The notes under the pieces: generated by a model
Databases searched by the model: none
Told to the model about the DNA's origin: nothing
The model's input: the letters and a program-made list of their open reading frames with translations, nothing else
In this document: positions 48,514 to 57,242 of the stretch, piece by piece
How the letters are laid out: every line of letters starts with the position of its first letter
How positions within the stretch are numbered: position 1 is the first letter of the stretch
Assembly (NCBI RefSeq): GCF_900105835.1
Contig: NZ_LT629783.1
Coordinates: forward strand, 4,982,501 to 5,046,500
Length of the DNA stretch: 64,000 nt
From: Pseudomonas fragi
Lineage (GTDB): Bacteria > Pseudomonadota > Gammaproteobacteria > Pseudomonadales > Pseudomonadaceae
Direction: 5' to 3'
Made by a program: the position numbers and the translations under genes

Positions 48514-48598
48514 GGTGTAACCTTGCGGCAAAGGGAAGGGGCATGGCTGTTGCAGTGCGTTGATGGTTTTTTAGGGCAGTAAAGGTGTTCAGGGGTTT

Positions 48599-50596
48599 AT
48601 GGATAAAATTCGAGCGTATTTACTCAACCTTTCGCGGCGACAAAAACGCGTTATACAGGTCAGCACCGATGTAGTGCTCGTCTGGATAGCGCTGTGGCTT
48701 GCCTTCGTTGTGCGCCTGGGGATTGACGAAATGGTCAATCCTTTCAAGGTACACTTCTGGCTGTTTGTCGTTGCCCCGGTTGTCGCCATCCCTTTTTTTA
48801 TCCGTTTCGGCATGTACCGCGCCGTCATGCGTTATTTCGGCAACGATGCGCTGATTGCCATCATCAAGGCGGTCAGTCTGTCGTCGCTGGTCCTGGCCGT
48901 GGTGATGTATTGGTACAGCACCCCTGAAAATGCCGTGCCGCGCTCGATAATCTTCAACTACTGGTGGCTGAGCCTGATCCTGCTTGGTGGCTTGCGCCTG
49001 GCCATGCGTCAATACTTCCTTGGCGACTGGTTTGCGGCTGTCCAGCATGTACCGTTTACCAATCGCGATGACGGCCTGCCGCGGGTGGCCATCTACGGGG
49101 CCGGTGCCGCAGGCAACCAACTGGTAGCCGCCTTGCGCATGGGGCGCGCCATGCGGCCCGTTGCGTTTATCGACGATGATGAAAGTATTGCAGATCGCAT
49201 CATCTCTGGCTTGCAGGTTTACAAGCCTGAACATATTCAGCAAATGATCGAACGCACGGGCGCCCAGGAGCTGCTGCTGGCCGTCCCTTCTTCGTCCAGG
49301 GCCCGTCGCCGCGAGATTCTGGGCTTGCTCGAGGGGTTCCCTCTGCATGTGCGCAGTGTTCCCGGTTTTATGGATCTGGCCAGTGGCCGGGTCAAGGTTG
49401 ACGATATCCAGGAAGTGGATATTGCCGATTTGCTGGGCCGCGACCCGGTACCTGCGCAAGGCGAGCTGCAGGAGCGTTGCATCAAGGGTCAGTGTGTCAT
49501 GGTCACAGGGGCTGGCGGCTCGATCGGTTCGGAGTTGTGCCGGCAGATCCTGGCGTTGAAGCCAACCACGCTGCTGCTGTTCGAGCACAGCGAGTTCAAC
49601 CTGTACAGCATTTTTGGCGAGCTGGAGCGCCGGGTCAGCCTGGAATCGCTGTCGGTGAAAGTACTGCCGATCCTGGGTTCTGTGCGTTACCCGCACAAGT
49701 TGCTGGATGTGATGAAGACCTGGCATGTCGATACGGTGTATCACGCTGCAGCCTATAAACATGTGCCAATGGTTGAGCACAATATTGCCGAAGGTGTACT
49801 GAACAACGTTATCGGTACGCTAAACACCGCTCAGGCGGCCCTGCAGTCGGGTGTATCGAACTTCGTTTTGATCTCCACTGACAAGGCTGTGCGCCCGACT
49901 AATGTGATGGGCAGTACCAAGCGCCTTGCCGAAATGACCCTGCAAGCACTCAGTCGTGAAGTGGCGCCTGTGCTGTTCGGTGATTCGGCCAATGTGTCAC
50001 GGGTGAATAAAACCCGTTTTACTATGGTGCGTTTTGGCAATGTGCTGGGCTCTTCCGGGTCGGTGATCCCGCTGTTTCACAAGCAGATCAAGGCCGGCGG
50101 CCCGCTGACCGTGACTCACCCGAAGATTACCCGCTACTTCATGACTATCCCGGAAGCCGCTCAACTGGTGATTCAGGCCGGTTCAATGGGGCAGGGGGGG
50201 GATGTATTTGTTCTTGATATGGGTGAGCCGGTGCGCATTGTCGAACTGGCCGAGAAAATGATCCATCTGTCTGGCTTTAGCGTGCGCTCGGACAAAAATC
50301 TGCATGGTGATATTGAGATCGAGTTCACCGGCTTGCGCCCTGGCGAAAAGCTTTACGAAGAGTTGCTGATTGGCGACAACGTAGTCGCGACCCGACACCC
50401 CATGATCATGTGTGCCAACGAGGACATGTTGCCTTGGGATGAACTCAAGCAGCGATTGTCGCAATTGCTTGAAGCGGTTGATCAGGATGACTATGTGCGC
50501 GTGCGCCAGTTGTTGCGTGAGACGGTCAGCGGTTATGCCCCCGAGGGTGAGATTGTTGACTGGATTCACCAGCAGCGCCGTGTCGAGCCATCCTGA
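48599..50596 (+). CDS. wbpM: Membrane UDP-GlcNAc 4,6-dehydratase WbpM
   Basis: At 665 residues it has the length of P. aeruginosa WbpM. The N-terminal third contains four transmembrane helices (within residues 15-125), a CoA-binding-like Rossmann segment (VAIYGAGAAGNQLVAAL), and then the dehydratase domain with TGAGGSIGSELCRQI and STDKAVRPTNVMGSTK, the Met replacing the catalytic Tyr as in this family. It makes UDP-4-keto-6-deoxy-GlcNAc. wbpM is the conserved right border of the Pseudomonas O-antigen locus; here it also supplies the aminotransferase and fused acetyltransferase next to it. Confidence 0.95.
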   Translation: MDKIRAYLLNLSRRQKRVIQVSTDVVLVWIALWLAFVVRLGIDEMVNPFKVHFWLFVVAPVVAIPFFIRFGMYRAVMRYFGNDALIAIIKAVSLSSLVLAVVMYWYSTPENAVPRSIIFNYWWLSLILLGGLRLAMRQYFLGDWFAAVQHVPFTNRDDGLPRVAIYGAGAAGNQLVAALRMGRAMRPVAFIDDDESIADRIISGLQVYKPEHIQQMIERTGAQELLLAVPSSSRARRREILGLLEGFPLHVRSVPGFMDLASGRVKVDDIQEVDIADLLGRDPVPAQGELQERCIKGQCVMVTGAGGSIGSELCRQILALKPTTLLLFEHSEFNLYSIFGELERRVSLESLSVKVLPILGSVRYPHKLLDVMKTWHVDTVYHAAAYKHVPMVEHNIAEGVLNNVIGTLNTAQAALQSGVSNFVLISTDKAVRPTNVMGSTKRLAEMTLQALSREVAPVLFGDSANVSRVNKTRFTMVRFGNVLGSSGSVIPLFHKQIKAGGPLTVTHPKITRYFMTIPEAAQLVIQAGSMGQGGDVFVLDMGEPVRIVELAEKMIHLSGFSVRSDKNLHGDIEIEFTGLRPGEKLYEELLIGDNVVATRHPMIMCANEDMLPWDELKQRLSQLLEAVDQDDYVRVRQLLRETVSGYAPEGEIVDWIHQQRRVEPS

Positions 50597-50706
50597 TTAC
50601 ATACCCTGCAATGCTCTGGTTTTTGACACTCTTTAACCATCGCCTAAGTTTGAAATACAGCTCAGGAAAGCTGTTTTCAACTTAACGATGTTATGGAGTG
50701 TCAATT

Positions 50707-51036
50707 ATGCGTACCGCTTTTCTCTCTTCGATGTTTTTTGCCCTGATGGTGGGCATTACCGGTGTGGCCCATGCCACGCCGGCGGCAGGTGCTGTTGAGC
50801 CGGTGGTTGCTATGCAAGCAATGTCGGATGCCAAGGTGGTAACGATAAACATCAACACCGCAGATGAGGCGACCCTGCAGCGTGAACTCTCTGGCGTAGG
50901 CCCTGTTAAAGCCCGGGCGATCGTGGCTTACCGCGAAGCCAATGGTGACTTTGTTTCAATCGATGAGTTGCTTGAGGTCAAAGGCATAGGCAAGGTTATT
51001 TTCGACAGAAATCGCGACAAACTTGCGGTCAACTGA
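50707..51036 (+). CDS. comEA: ComEA family helix-hairpin-helix DNA-binding protein
   Basis: A 109-residue exported protein. A signal peptide of about 23 residues (MRTAFLSSMFFALMVGITGVAHA) precedes a short linker and a two-motif helix-hairpin-helix domain: NINTADEATLQRELSGVGPVKARAIVAYRE and DELLEVKGIGKVIFDRNRDKL. ComEA proteins bind DNA in the periplasm during transformation; whether it works so here is unknown. The ATG at 50707 has GGAG 8 nt upstream and is preferred to GTG 50698. It follows wbpM, as in other Pseudomonas. Confidence 0.88.
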   Translation: MRTAFLSSMFFALMVGITGVAHATPAAGAVEPVVAMQAMSDAKVVTININTADEATLQRELSGVGPVKARAIVAYREANGDFVSIDELLEVKGIGKVIFDRNRDKLAVN

Positions 51037-51055
51037 ACGCCGGGCTACTGAACGG

Positions 51056-51083
51056 AAAAAGCCAGTCAATGACTGGCTTTTTT
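51056..51083. terminator. Rho-independent terminator after comEA
   Basis: AAAAAGCCAGTC, an AAT loop and GACTGGCTTTTTT form a perfect 7-bp GC stem with A and T flanks, able to serve both comEA and the convergent TetR gene. Confidence 0.93.
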
Positions 51084-51101
51084 GTGGCTGGCTGTAAGCG
51101 T

Positions 51102-51665
51102 TCAGGCAGGTGGGACAGACTGCTTCAAGGCACTGCGTGTGACGTCGAAAATCTTGTGTTTCAGCGCGTCACTCTCTGCACCGCGGGCGAGAACCAATGC
51201 GCCGACCAGGGTGGCGAAGATCACGATGCTCTTGTCTTCGCTGTCAGCCCCTTGCAGGGTGGCTTGTATCTGTTTGAGCCTGGCGTCGATAACATGGTCG
51301 GTGGTAGCACTGGCCTGGCCCTGCTGGGCCATCTCCACGGACATGGTCGGCAACGGGCAGCCTTCATGGGGTGAGGTCAGGTGCCATTCAGACAAGTAAG
51401 CATCGATAAAGGCATGCAGCGGCTGGGGCTGGCTGAAGAGTTCGGCGCAGATACCGTCAACCTGGCTGGCGGCGTGCTGCAAGGCTTTTTCTACCAGATC
51501 GTTTTTGGATGAAAAGTGGGCATAGAACCCCCCGTGAGTAAGGCCCAGTGATTTCATCAGGGGCTGCAGGCCTGTTGCACCAATACCGTCTCGTCGAAAG
51601 AGTCCGGATGCTTCTCTGACGATGCGCTGATGGGTTTGGGCTTTATGATCGTGTGAGTAGCGCAT
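51102..51665 (-). CDS. TetR family transcriptional regulator
   Basis: A 187-residue regulator. The DNA-binding helix-turn-helix is at about residues 10-55 (RIVREASGLFRRDGIGATGLQPLMKSLGLTHGGFYAHFSSK), and the ligand domain follows with CPLPTMSVEMAQQG. The C-terminal region resembles the QacR/TetR_C_11 or YxaF group. The start at 51665 is used; the frame is open 58 codons further without similarity or ribosome site. The controlled gene is unknown; neighbours are comEA (convergent) and a DUF2897 gene. Confidence 0.85.
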   Translation of the reverse strand: MRYSHDHKAQTHQRIVREASGLFRRDGIGATGLQPLMKSLGLTHGGFYAHFSSKNDLVEKALQHAASQVDGICAELFSQPQPLHAFIDAYLSEWHLTSPHEGCPLPTMSVEMAQQGQASATTDHVIDARLKQIQATLQGADSEDKSIVIFATLVGALVLARGAESDALKHKIFDVTRSALKQSVPPA

Positions 51666-51801
51666 GGCAGGTGTCTCTTTATGCAATGGACCATCATAGC
51701 GTCGACTTTCAAGCAGATGCAGTGGTAAATCGTGCAACTGCTTGTAGGTTTTTCCCACTGATGCTGATTCCTTGAAATGCAGGCCCTGACCGTTTATCTG
51801 G

Positions 51802-51969
51802 TTACCCGTCCTTTGATTCTTTGGCGTCCATTTCGGCATTGCGTTCGGCTACGCGTTTGCGTTGCTCATCGGTCAGTTCAACTTTGTTGGCGGTGTCACG
51901 CAGGGTCATCAGGGCGCCGAGGATGGCACCAATGGCGACGACGATAATTAACCAGGCATACCAAGGCAT
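51802..51969 (-). CDS. DUF2897 small membrane protein
   Basis: A 55-residue protein that short-ORF cutoffs miss. It begins MPWYAWLIIVVAIGAILGALM (one transmembrane helix, about 4-24), followed by TLRDTANKVELTDEQRKR and an acidic/basic helical tail ending KESKDG. It looks like the DUF2897 family of Pseudomonas. GGAGAA precedes the ATG. Function unknown. Confidence 0.85.
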   Translation of the reverse strand: MPWYAWLIIVVAIGAILGALMTLRDTANKVELTDEQRKRVAERNAEMDAKESKDG

Positions 51970-52156
51970 AGAGTGTTCTCCGTGTTTAATGCCGTACAGG
52001 GCTGGGTTGCAGTGTGCGGCGATTTATCCTGTTAAGTGAGTAAGTGTTCGATGCTTTCAGTGTAGGCCGGTTATTCGCGCGTGTGCGGGATAACCTTGGT
52101 TATGACTAAAAACGTGAATTTGCGATCATCGGGTGCCGGTCAGCGGCTGGTTCCGC

Positions 52157-52162
52157 TACAAT
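52157..52162 (+). promoter_or_regulatory. Possible -10 box of pyrF
   Basis: TACAAT lies 35 bp before the pyrF ATG, and its position explains why an upstream in-frame ATG at 52161 cannot be the true start. A -35 of TGCCGG at 17-bp spacing is weak. Confidence 0.4.
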
Positions 52163-52196
52163 GCGCGCCGATTTCGACCAGCCTGAGAACCCGCTA

Positions 52197-52895
52197 ATGT
52201 CCGACTGCCAGACTCCTATTATCGTCGCCCTGGATTTCCCAACGCGTGACGCCGCATTGAAACTGGCTGATCAATTGGACCCCAAGCTGTGCCGCGTCAA
52301 GGTGGGCAAAGAGCTGTTCACCAGCTGTGCTTCGGAAATTGTCGGCACTTTGCGTGACAAGGGTTTTGAAGTGTTCCTGGACCTGAAGTTCCACGATATC
52401 CCCAATACCACGGCAATGGCGGTCAAGGCCGCTGCCGAAATGGGCGTATGGATGGTGAACGTTCACTGTTCCGGCGGCTTGCGCATGATGGCCGCTTGCC
52501 GTGAAGTGCTCGACAAGCGTACCGGCCCGCAGCCGTTGTTGATTGGCGTGACCGTGCTGACCAGCATGGAGCGCGAAGACCTGGCCGGTATCGGTCTGGA
52601 TATCGAGCCTCAGGAGCAGGTGCTGCGCCTGGCAGCCTTGGCCGAAAAGGCCGGAATGGACGGCCTGGTGTGTTCGGCTCTGGAAGCGCAAGCGCTGAAA
52701 GCTGCGCACCCGAGCCTGCAGTTGGTGACGCCGGGGATTCGTCCTGCGGGCAGTGCGCAGGATGATCAACGCCGTATCCTGACCCCTCGCCAGGCACTGG
52801 ATGCCGGTTCTGACTATCTGGTGATCGGTCGCCCGATCAGTCAGGCAGCCGACCCTGCCAAGGCACTCGCTGCTGTGGTCGCTGAACTGGCTTAA
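52197..52895 (+). CDS. pyrF: Orotidine 5'-phosphate decarboxylase
   Basis: Converts OMP to UMP, the last step of de novo pyrimidine synthesis. The 232 residues match the Pseudomonas length and contain the catalytic motif [17 protein letters not shown] (Asp-x-Lys-x2-His-Asp), [16 protein letters not shown] and the phosphate-binding IGRPI. The ATG at 52197 is chosen; a longer frame from 52161 begins inside the apparent -10 box. A REP-type hairpin follows. Confidence 0.97.
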   Translation: MSDCQTPIIVALDFPTRDAALKLADQLDPKLCRVKVGKELFTSCASEIVGTLRDKGFEVFLDLKFHDIPNTTAMAVKAAAEMGVWMVNVHCSGGLRMMAACREVLDKRTGPQPLLIGVTVLTSMEREDLAGIGLDIEPQEQVLRLAALAEKAGMDGLVCSALEAQALKAAHPSLQLVTPGIRPAGSAQDDQRRILTPRQALDAGSDYLVIGRPISQAADPAKALAAVVAELA

Positions 52896-52922
52896 GGCTG
52901 TTTACGAACGGTCTGATGCTGG

Positions 52923-52963
52923 GGGAGCGGGCTTGCGCCTGTATCGCGAGCAAGCCCGCTCCC
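52923..52963. repeat. REP-like hairpin between pyrF and the oxidoreductase gene
   Basis: GGGAGCGGGCTTG pairs with CAAGCCCGCTCCC across an imperfect centre. This matches the common Pseudomonas REP core also seen at 57147. It lies between convergent genes and may help termination. Confidence 0.8.
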
Positions 52964-52979
52964 ACCTTTATGTGGCGTG

Positions 52980-53984
52980 TCAGACCTTCAACACCAGCTT
53001 GCCGTGATTTTCCCCGCTGAACAGCTTCGCCAGGCTCTCCGGGAAGCTTTCCAGGTCTTCAACAATATGCTCCTTGCTTTTCAACTGGCCCTTGAGCAGC
53101 CAGCCCGCCATCTCCTGCCCGGCCGCGGCATAGCGATCGGCGTAGTCCATCACCACAAAGCCTTCCATACGCGCGCGATTGACCAGCAGTGACAAGTAGT
53201 TGGCCGGGCCTTTCACGGCTTCCTTGTTGTTGTACTGGCTGATGGCGCCGCAGATGATGACCCGCGCCTTGAAATTCAGGCGGCTGAGGACTGCATCGAG
53301 AATATCGCCGCCCACATTGTCGAAAAACACATCAACGCCTTTAGGGCATTCGCGTTTGAGGCCTGCGAGTACATCTTCGCTCTTGTAGTCGATGGTGCCG
53401 TCGAAGCCAAACTCCTCGACCAGTCGCGCGCATTTTTCCTCGCCACCGGCGATGCCCACTACGCGGCAGCCCTTCAACTTGGCAATTTGCCCGGCAATGC
53501 TGCCAACAGCCCCCGCTGCGCCGGAGATCACCACGGTGTCTCCTGCTTTGGGTGCGCCGACATCCAGCAATGCGAAGTAGGCGGTCATGCCGGTCATGCC
53601 CAGTGCGGACAAATACACCGGCAGCGGTACCAGTTTCGGGTCGACCTTGTAGAAACCCCGTGGTTCGCCTGTGAAGTAATCCTGCACGCCCAGGGCACCG
53701 TTGACGTAATCCCCGACGGCAAAGCCCGGGTGTGCCGAGGCGATGACCTTGCCCACACCGAGGGCGCGCATCACATCGCCCAGCGCAACCGGCGGTATAT
53801 AGGACTTGCCCTCGTTCATCCAGCCACGCATGGCCGGGTCAAGGGACAGGTATTCGTTTTTGACCAGGATCTGCCCCTTCTCGGGCTGTACCACGGGCAC
53901 TCGCTGGAAGGTGAAGGTGTCGCGGGTTGCTGCACCGACTGGACGTTTGGAGAGCAGGAATTGGCGGTTTGTCTGGTCAGTCAT
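52980..53984 (-). CDS. Zinc-independent NADP-dependent oxidoreductase (CurA/PTGR-like)
   Basis: A 334-residue medium-chain reductase without zinc ligands. The nucleotide motif VVISGAAGAVGSIAGQIAKLKG is central, DVFFDNVGGDILDAVL and ICGAISQYNN are family motifs, and the N-terminal LSLDPAMRGWMNEGKSYIPPV is typical of CurA (curcumin reductase) and prostaglandin reductase-like proteins, which reduce alkenal or alkenone double bonds. It is divergent from an SDR gene across 195 bp. Confidence 0.9.
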   Translation of the reverse strand: MTDQTNRQFLLSKRPVGAATRDTFTFQRVPVVQPEKGQILVKNEYLSLDPAMRGWMNEGKSYIPPVALGDVMRALGVGKVIASAHPGFAVGDYVNGALGVQDYFTGEPRGFYKVDPKLVPLPVYLSALGMTGMTAYFALLDVGAPKAGDTVVISGAAGAVGSIAGQIAKLKGCRVVGIAGGEEKCARLVEEFGFDGTIDYKSEDVLAGLKRECPKGVDVFFDNVGGDILDAVLSRLNFKARVIICGAISQYNNKEAVKGPANYLSLLVNRARMEGFVVMDYADRYAAAGQEMAGWLLKGQLKSKEHIVEDLESFPESLAKLFSGENHGKLVLKV

Positions 53985-54179
53985 TGCTATAACTCATTGG
54001 AGATTGATCACTGTTGATAGACCTTCTCAAGCCACAGGGCAAGTGAATGCGCGTTTACGAATAGGTTTTTATCAGTGGCGGTGATGGTGGTAGGCAGGCT
54101 TTTATCACTCGGATAAATAAGCGGATGACCGTGCCTGAATGTTTCGGGGCACCGATGCACTCTGCTGAGGATTACACCA

Positions 54180-54941
54180 ATGGGCATGACGTTTACCGGG
54201 CAAGTGGCTGTGGTAACGGGCGCCGGAGCAGGCATAGGCCGGGCCACGGCCCTGGCGTTTGCCGCCGAAGGCCTGAAAGTGGTGGTGGCTGATCGGGATG
54301 TGGCAGGCGGCGAAGATACTGTGGCTCGGATAAAGGCGGCGGGTGGCAGTGCGGTTTTCGCGAGCTGCGATGTCACTGTCGAAGCTCAGGTCAAAAATCT
54401 GATGGAAAAGGTGATCAGCACCTACGGTCGCCTGGACTATGCCTTTAACAATGCCGGGATCGAGATCGAGCAAGGTCGCCTGGCCGACGGCACCCTGGAC
54501 GAGTTCGACGCGATCATGGGGGTGAACGTCAAGGGGGTGTGGTTGTGCATGAAATATCAGTTGCCATTGATGCTGGCCCAGGGCGGCGGGGCGATCGTCA
54601 ATACCGCCTCGGTGGCCGGGCTGGGCGCTGCACCGAAAATGAGCATCTACTCGGCGTCCAAGCATGCTGTGATCGGGCTGACCAAATCAGCGGCTATCGA
54701 GTATGCGAAAAAGCATATTCGGGTTAACGCCGTGTGCCCCGGGGTGATCGATACGGATATGTTCCGCCGCGCTTATGAGGCCGACCCGCGCAAGGCCGAG
54801 TTCGCCGCCGCCATGCACCCGGTGGGCCGTATCGGTAAAGTCGAAGAGGTGGCCAGCGCCGTGCTGTATCTGTGCTCGGACGGCGCGGCCTTTACCACCG
54901 GCCATGCGCTGGCAGTGGATGGTGGGGCACTGGCGATCTGA
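54180..54941 (+). CDS. Short-chain dehydrogenase/reductase
   Basis: A 253-residue classical SDR. Cofactor motif TGAGAGIG is at residues 13-20, Asp in VVADRD after strand 2 suggests NAD preference, NNAG is at about 90, and catalytic YSASK follows the Ser in NTASVAG. PGVIDTDMFRR and the C-terminal GHALAVDGGALAI complete the fold. GAGGA precedes the ATG. Substrate unknown. Its stop is 4 bp from the stop of the convergent BenE gene. Confidence 0.88.
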   Translation: MGMTFTGQVAVVTGAGAGIGRATALAFAAEGLKVVVADRDVAGGEDTVARIKAAGGSAVFASCDVTVEAQVKNLMEKVISTYGRLDYAFNNAGIEIEQGRLADGTLDEFDAIMGVNVKGVWLCMKYQLPLMLAQGGGAIVNTASVAGLGAAPKMSIYSASKHAVIGLTKSAAIEYAKKHIRVNAVCPGVIDTDMFRRAYEADPRKAEFAAAMHPVGRIGKVEEVASAVLYLCSDGAAFTTGHALAVDGGALAI

Positions 54942-54945
54942 TCGC

Positions 54946-56136
54946 TCAGCGTACCTTGACGTTCAGGATCATCAAGGTCAGCACACCCGCGACAATGCCC
55001 CAGAATGCCGAGCCGATTGAAAACAGGGTCATGCCCGATGCCGTGACCATAAAGGTGACCAAGGCCGCTTCACGCTCCCTGGCTTCGCCCATGGCAATGC
55101 TCAGGCCGTTCATGATCGAACCGAACAGTGCCAGGGCGGCAATCGACAGCACCAGTTCCTTGGGCAGTGAGGCGAACAGGGCGGCCAGGGTGGCGCCAAA
55201 TATGCCGGCAATGCCATAGAAAATCCCGCACCACACGGCTGCGGTATAGCGTTTTTTCGGGTCTTCGTGGGCATGGGGGCCGGTGCAGATGGCGGCACTG
55301 ATCGCCGCCAGGTTGATGCCGTGGGAGCCGAAAGGTGCCAGCAGCAAGGAGGCCACGCCGGTGGTGGTGATCAGTGGCGAGGCCGGTACGTCATAGCCAT
55401 CAGCCCGCAGCACGGCGATGCCCGGCATGTTTTGCGAGGTCATGGCCACCACGAACAGCGGGATGCCGATGCTGATGGTCGCGGCCAGCGAGAATGATGG
55501 CGTGGTCCATACCGGTACGGCCACTTCAAGGGCAAAACCGCTGAAGTCCAGCAGCCCGAGCATGCCCGAGAGCAGGGTGCCGATCAGCAGCGCCGCCAGC
55601 ACGGCGTAGCGCGGCGACAAGCGCTTGACGATCAGGTAGGTAAAAAACATGCCGATCACCAGGCCGGTGCGGTGTTGCGCGGCGACGAAGATTTCGCTGC
55701 CGATCTTGAACAGGATGCCCGCCAGCAACGCGGCGGCCAGGGATGAGGGGATGCGCTTGACCAGGCGCTCAAAACTGCCGGTGATGCCACAGATGATCAC
55801 CAGTACCGCGCAGGTGATATAGGCCCCGATGGCTTCACCGTAACTGACACCGCCCAGGCTGGTGATCAACAGCGCCGCCCCCGGGGTGGACCAGGCGATG
55901 GTGATCGGTGTGCGATAACGCAAAGACAAGCCTATGCTGCAAACAGCCATGCCGATCGACAGTGCCCAGATCCACGATGAAATCTGCCCGCTGGTAAGTC
56001 CCGCTGCCTGCCCCGCCTGAAACATCAGGACCAGGGAGCTGGTGTAGCCGGTCATCATGGCGATAAAGCCTGCGACCACCGCCGAGGGCGAGGTGTCTGC
56101 CAGTGGATGCAAGCGCGGCTGCGGGGTGTCGGTCAT
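54946..56136 (-). CDS. BenE/YdcO family benzoate-type transporter
   Basis: A 396-residue polytopic membrane protein of about 11-12 helices. The BenE family is related to purine and aromatic-acid transporters; substrate may be benzoate-like. Motifs: SWIWALSIGMAVCSIGLSLRYRTPI, AWSTPGAALLITSLGGVSYGEAIGAY and TSQNMPGIAVLRADGYDVPASPLI. The start at 56136 (MTDTPQPRL) is preferred to one 15 codons upstream. It is divergent from a GntR gene, and the two may be linked. Confidence 0.88.
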   Translation of the reverse strand: MTDTPQPRLHPLADTSPSAVVAGFIAMMTGYTSSLVLMFQAGQAAGLTSGQISSWIWALSIGMAVCSIGLSLRYRTPITIAWSTPGAALLITSLGGVSYGEAIGAYITCAVLVIICGITGSFERLVKRIPSSLAAALLAGILFKIGSEIFVAAQHRTGLVIGMFFTYLIVKRLSPRYAVLAALLIGTLLSGMLGLLDFSGFALEVAVPVWTTPSFSLAATISIGIPLFVVAMTSQNMPGIAVLRADGYDVPASPLITTTGVASLLLAPFGSHGINLAAISAAICTGPHAHEDPKKRYTAAVWCGIFYGIAGIFGATLAALFASLPKELVLSIAALALFGSIMNGLSIAMGEAREREAALVTFMVTASGMTLFSIGSAFWGIVAGVLTLMILNVKVR

Positions 56137-56229
56137 GGAACGGTCTTCCTTGTGTGCTATAGGAGTTCGGACAGGCGACAAGCCTAAACGTAAAGGTTGT
56201 ATTCAGTTGCAATACAGCAGGGTTCGTAA

Positions 56230-56245
56230 ACGACCGTACAGTCGT
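56230..56245. promoter_or_regulatory. 16-bp dyad between benE-type gene and gntR
   Basis: ACGAC, CGTACA and GTCGT form a perfect 5-bp inverted repeat 19 bp upstream of a TACAAT -10-like box (56265-56270). This is a candidate operator for a GntR-family regulator; a second dyad lies at 56313. Confidence 0.35.
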
Positions 56246-56312
56246 ACTGGCACTGTGCTTTGTGTACAATGCGTCCTGTTTTTTGCATTAATTTCTGGTC
56301 GGCGACACCCGT

Positions 56313-56328
56313 TTACGTACTAACGTAA
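56313..56328. promoter_or_regulatory. Second 16-bp dyad upstream of gntR
   Basis: TTACGT, ACTA and ACGTAA form a perfect 6-bp inverted repeat 35 bp before the gntR ATG. GntR regulators of the FCD group often bind short palindromes of this size near their own start. Confidence 0.4.
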
Positions 56329-56363
56329 CCCCTTCATCGCCGCCGCTTCCCACACGAGTGCCC

Positions 56364-57131
56364 ATGAACGAACAGTTGCAGCCTCTCAAGAAACAACCCC
56401 GCGCTGGCAAGGCCGGCCGCAGTGGAACCCAGGACGATATCGTCTACGCGCATATTTTCGAGGCGATCCTTGAACAGCGTCTGGCGCCTGGCACCAAGTT
56501 GAGTGAAGAGGCTCTGGGCGAAATCTTTGGCGTGAGCCGCACCATTATCCGTCGCGCCTTGTCGCGTCTGGCCCATGAAGGGGTTGTTTTGCTGCGCCCC
56601 AATCGCGGTGCAGTGGTGGCGAGCCCGAGCGTGGATGAAGCGCGCCAGGTGTTTCTGGCCCGGCGACTGGTTGAAAAGGCGATTACCGAACTGGCGGTGG
56701 TGCATGCCACGGCAGATGACCTGGCGCAATTGCGCAAGATGGTGCAGGACGAGCGCGACAGTTTTTCGCGGGGCGATCGCGGTGCCGGGATTCGCCTGTC
56801 GGGCGAGTTTCACCTGAAGCTGGCCGAAGCGGCCAAGAATGCTCCGCTGATCAGCTTTCAGCGCAGTCTGGTGTCACAAACGTCGTTGATTATTGCCCAG
56901 TACGAGAGCGGTAACCGCTCGCACTGTTCGTATGACGAACACATGCAGCTGATTGATGCCATTGAAGCCCGGGATGCCGATCAGGCCGTGCACCTGATGA
57001 TGCACCATATGGATCATATCGACAGCAAGCTCAACCTCGACGAAGAAAGCGCCTCGGATGACTTGCACGCAGTGTTTTCGCACTTGCTGCAAACCAAGGG
57101 CAAAAGCCCCCGGCCTGCTGCCAAGCTTTAA
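56364..57131 (+). CDS. GntR family regulator (FCD subfamily)
   Basis: A 255-residue regulator. The N-terminal winged helix (about 25-90) reads IFEAILEQRLAPGTKLSEEALGEIFGVSRTIIRRALSRLAHEGVV, and the FCD domain follows with likely ligand or metal His residues (SGEFHLKLAEAA, CSYDEHMQLIDA, HLMMHHMDHIDSKL). The start at 56364 is used (GTG 56358 is also open). It faces the BenE gene and precedes the REPIN; its target could be the BenE gene or the purine operon. Confidence 0.88.
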   Translation: MNEQLQPLKKQPRAGKAGRSGTQDDIVYAHIFEAILEQRLAPGTKLSEEALGEIFGVSRTIIRRALSRLAHEGVVLLRPNRGAVVASPSVDEARQVFLARRLVEKAITELAVVHATADDLAQLRKMVQDERDSFSRGDRGAGIRLSGEFHLKLAEAAKNAPLISFQRSLVSQTSLIIAQYESGNRSHCSYDEHMQLIDAIEARDADQAVHLMMHHMDHIDSKLNLDEESASDDLHAVFSHLLQTKGKSPRPAAKL

Positions 57132-57146
57132 GCCTCGGCTGCTCTT

Positions 57147-57231
57147 GTGGGAGCGGGCTTGCCCGCGATGCAGGCGACGCGGTGCTTTAGTTAAACCGCG
57201 CCGATACCCTCGCGAGCAAGCCCGCTCCCAC
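57147..57231. repeat. REPIN between gntR and guaD
   Basis: GTGGGAGCGGGCTTGC at the left end and its exact reverse complement at the right end bound an 85-bp element with a central hairpin-free segment. It lies between convergent genes. The core matches the hairpin at 52923. Confidence 0.88.
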
Positions 57232-57242
57232 CAGGGTGATTA

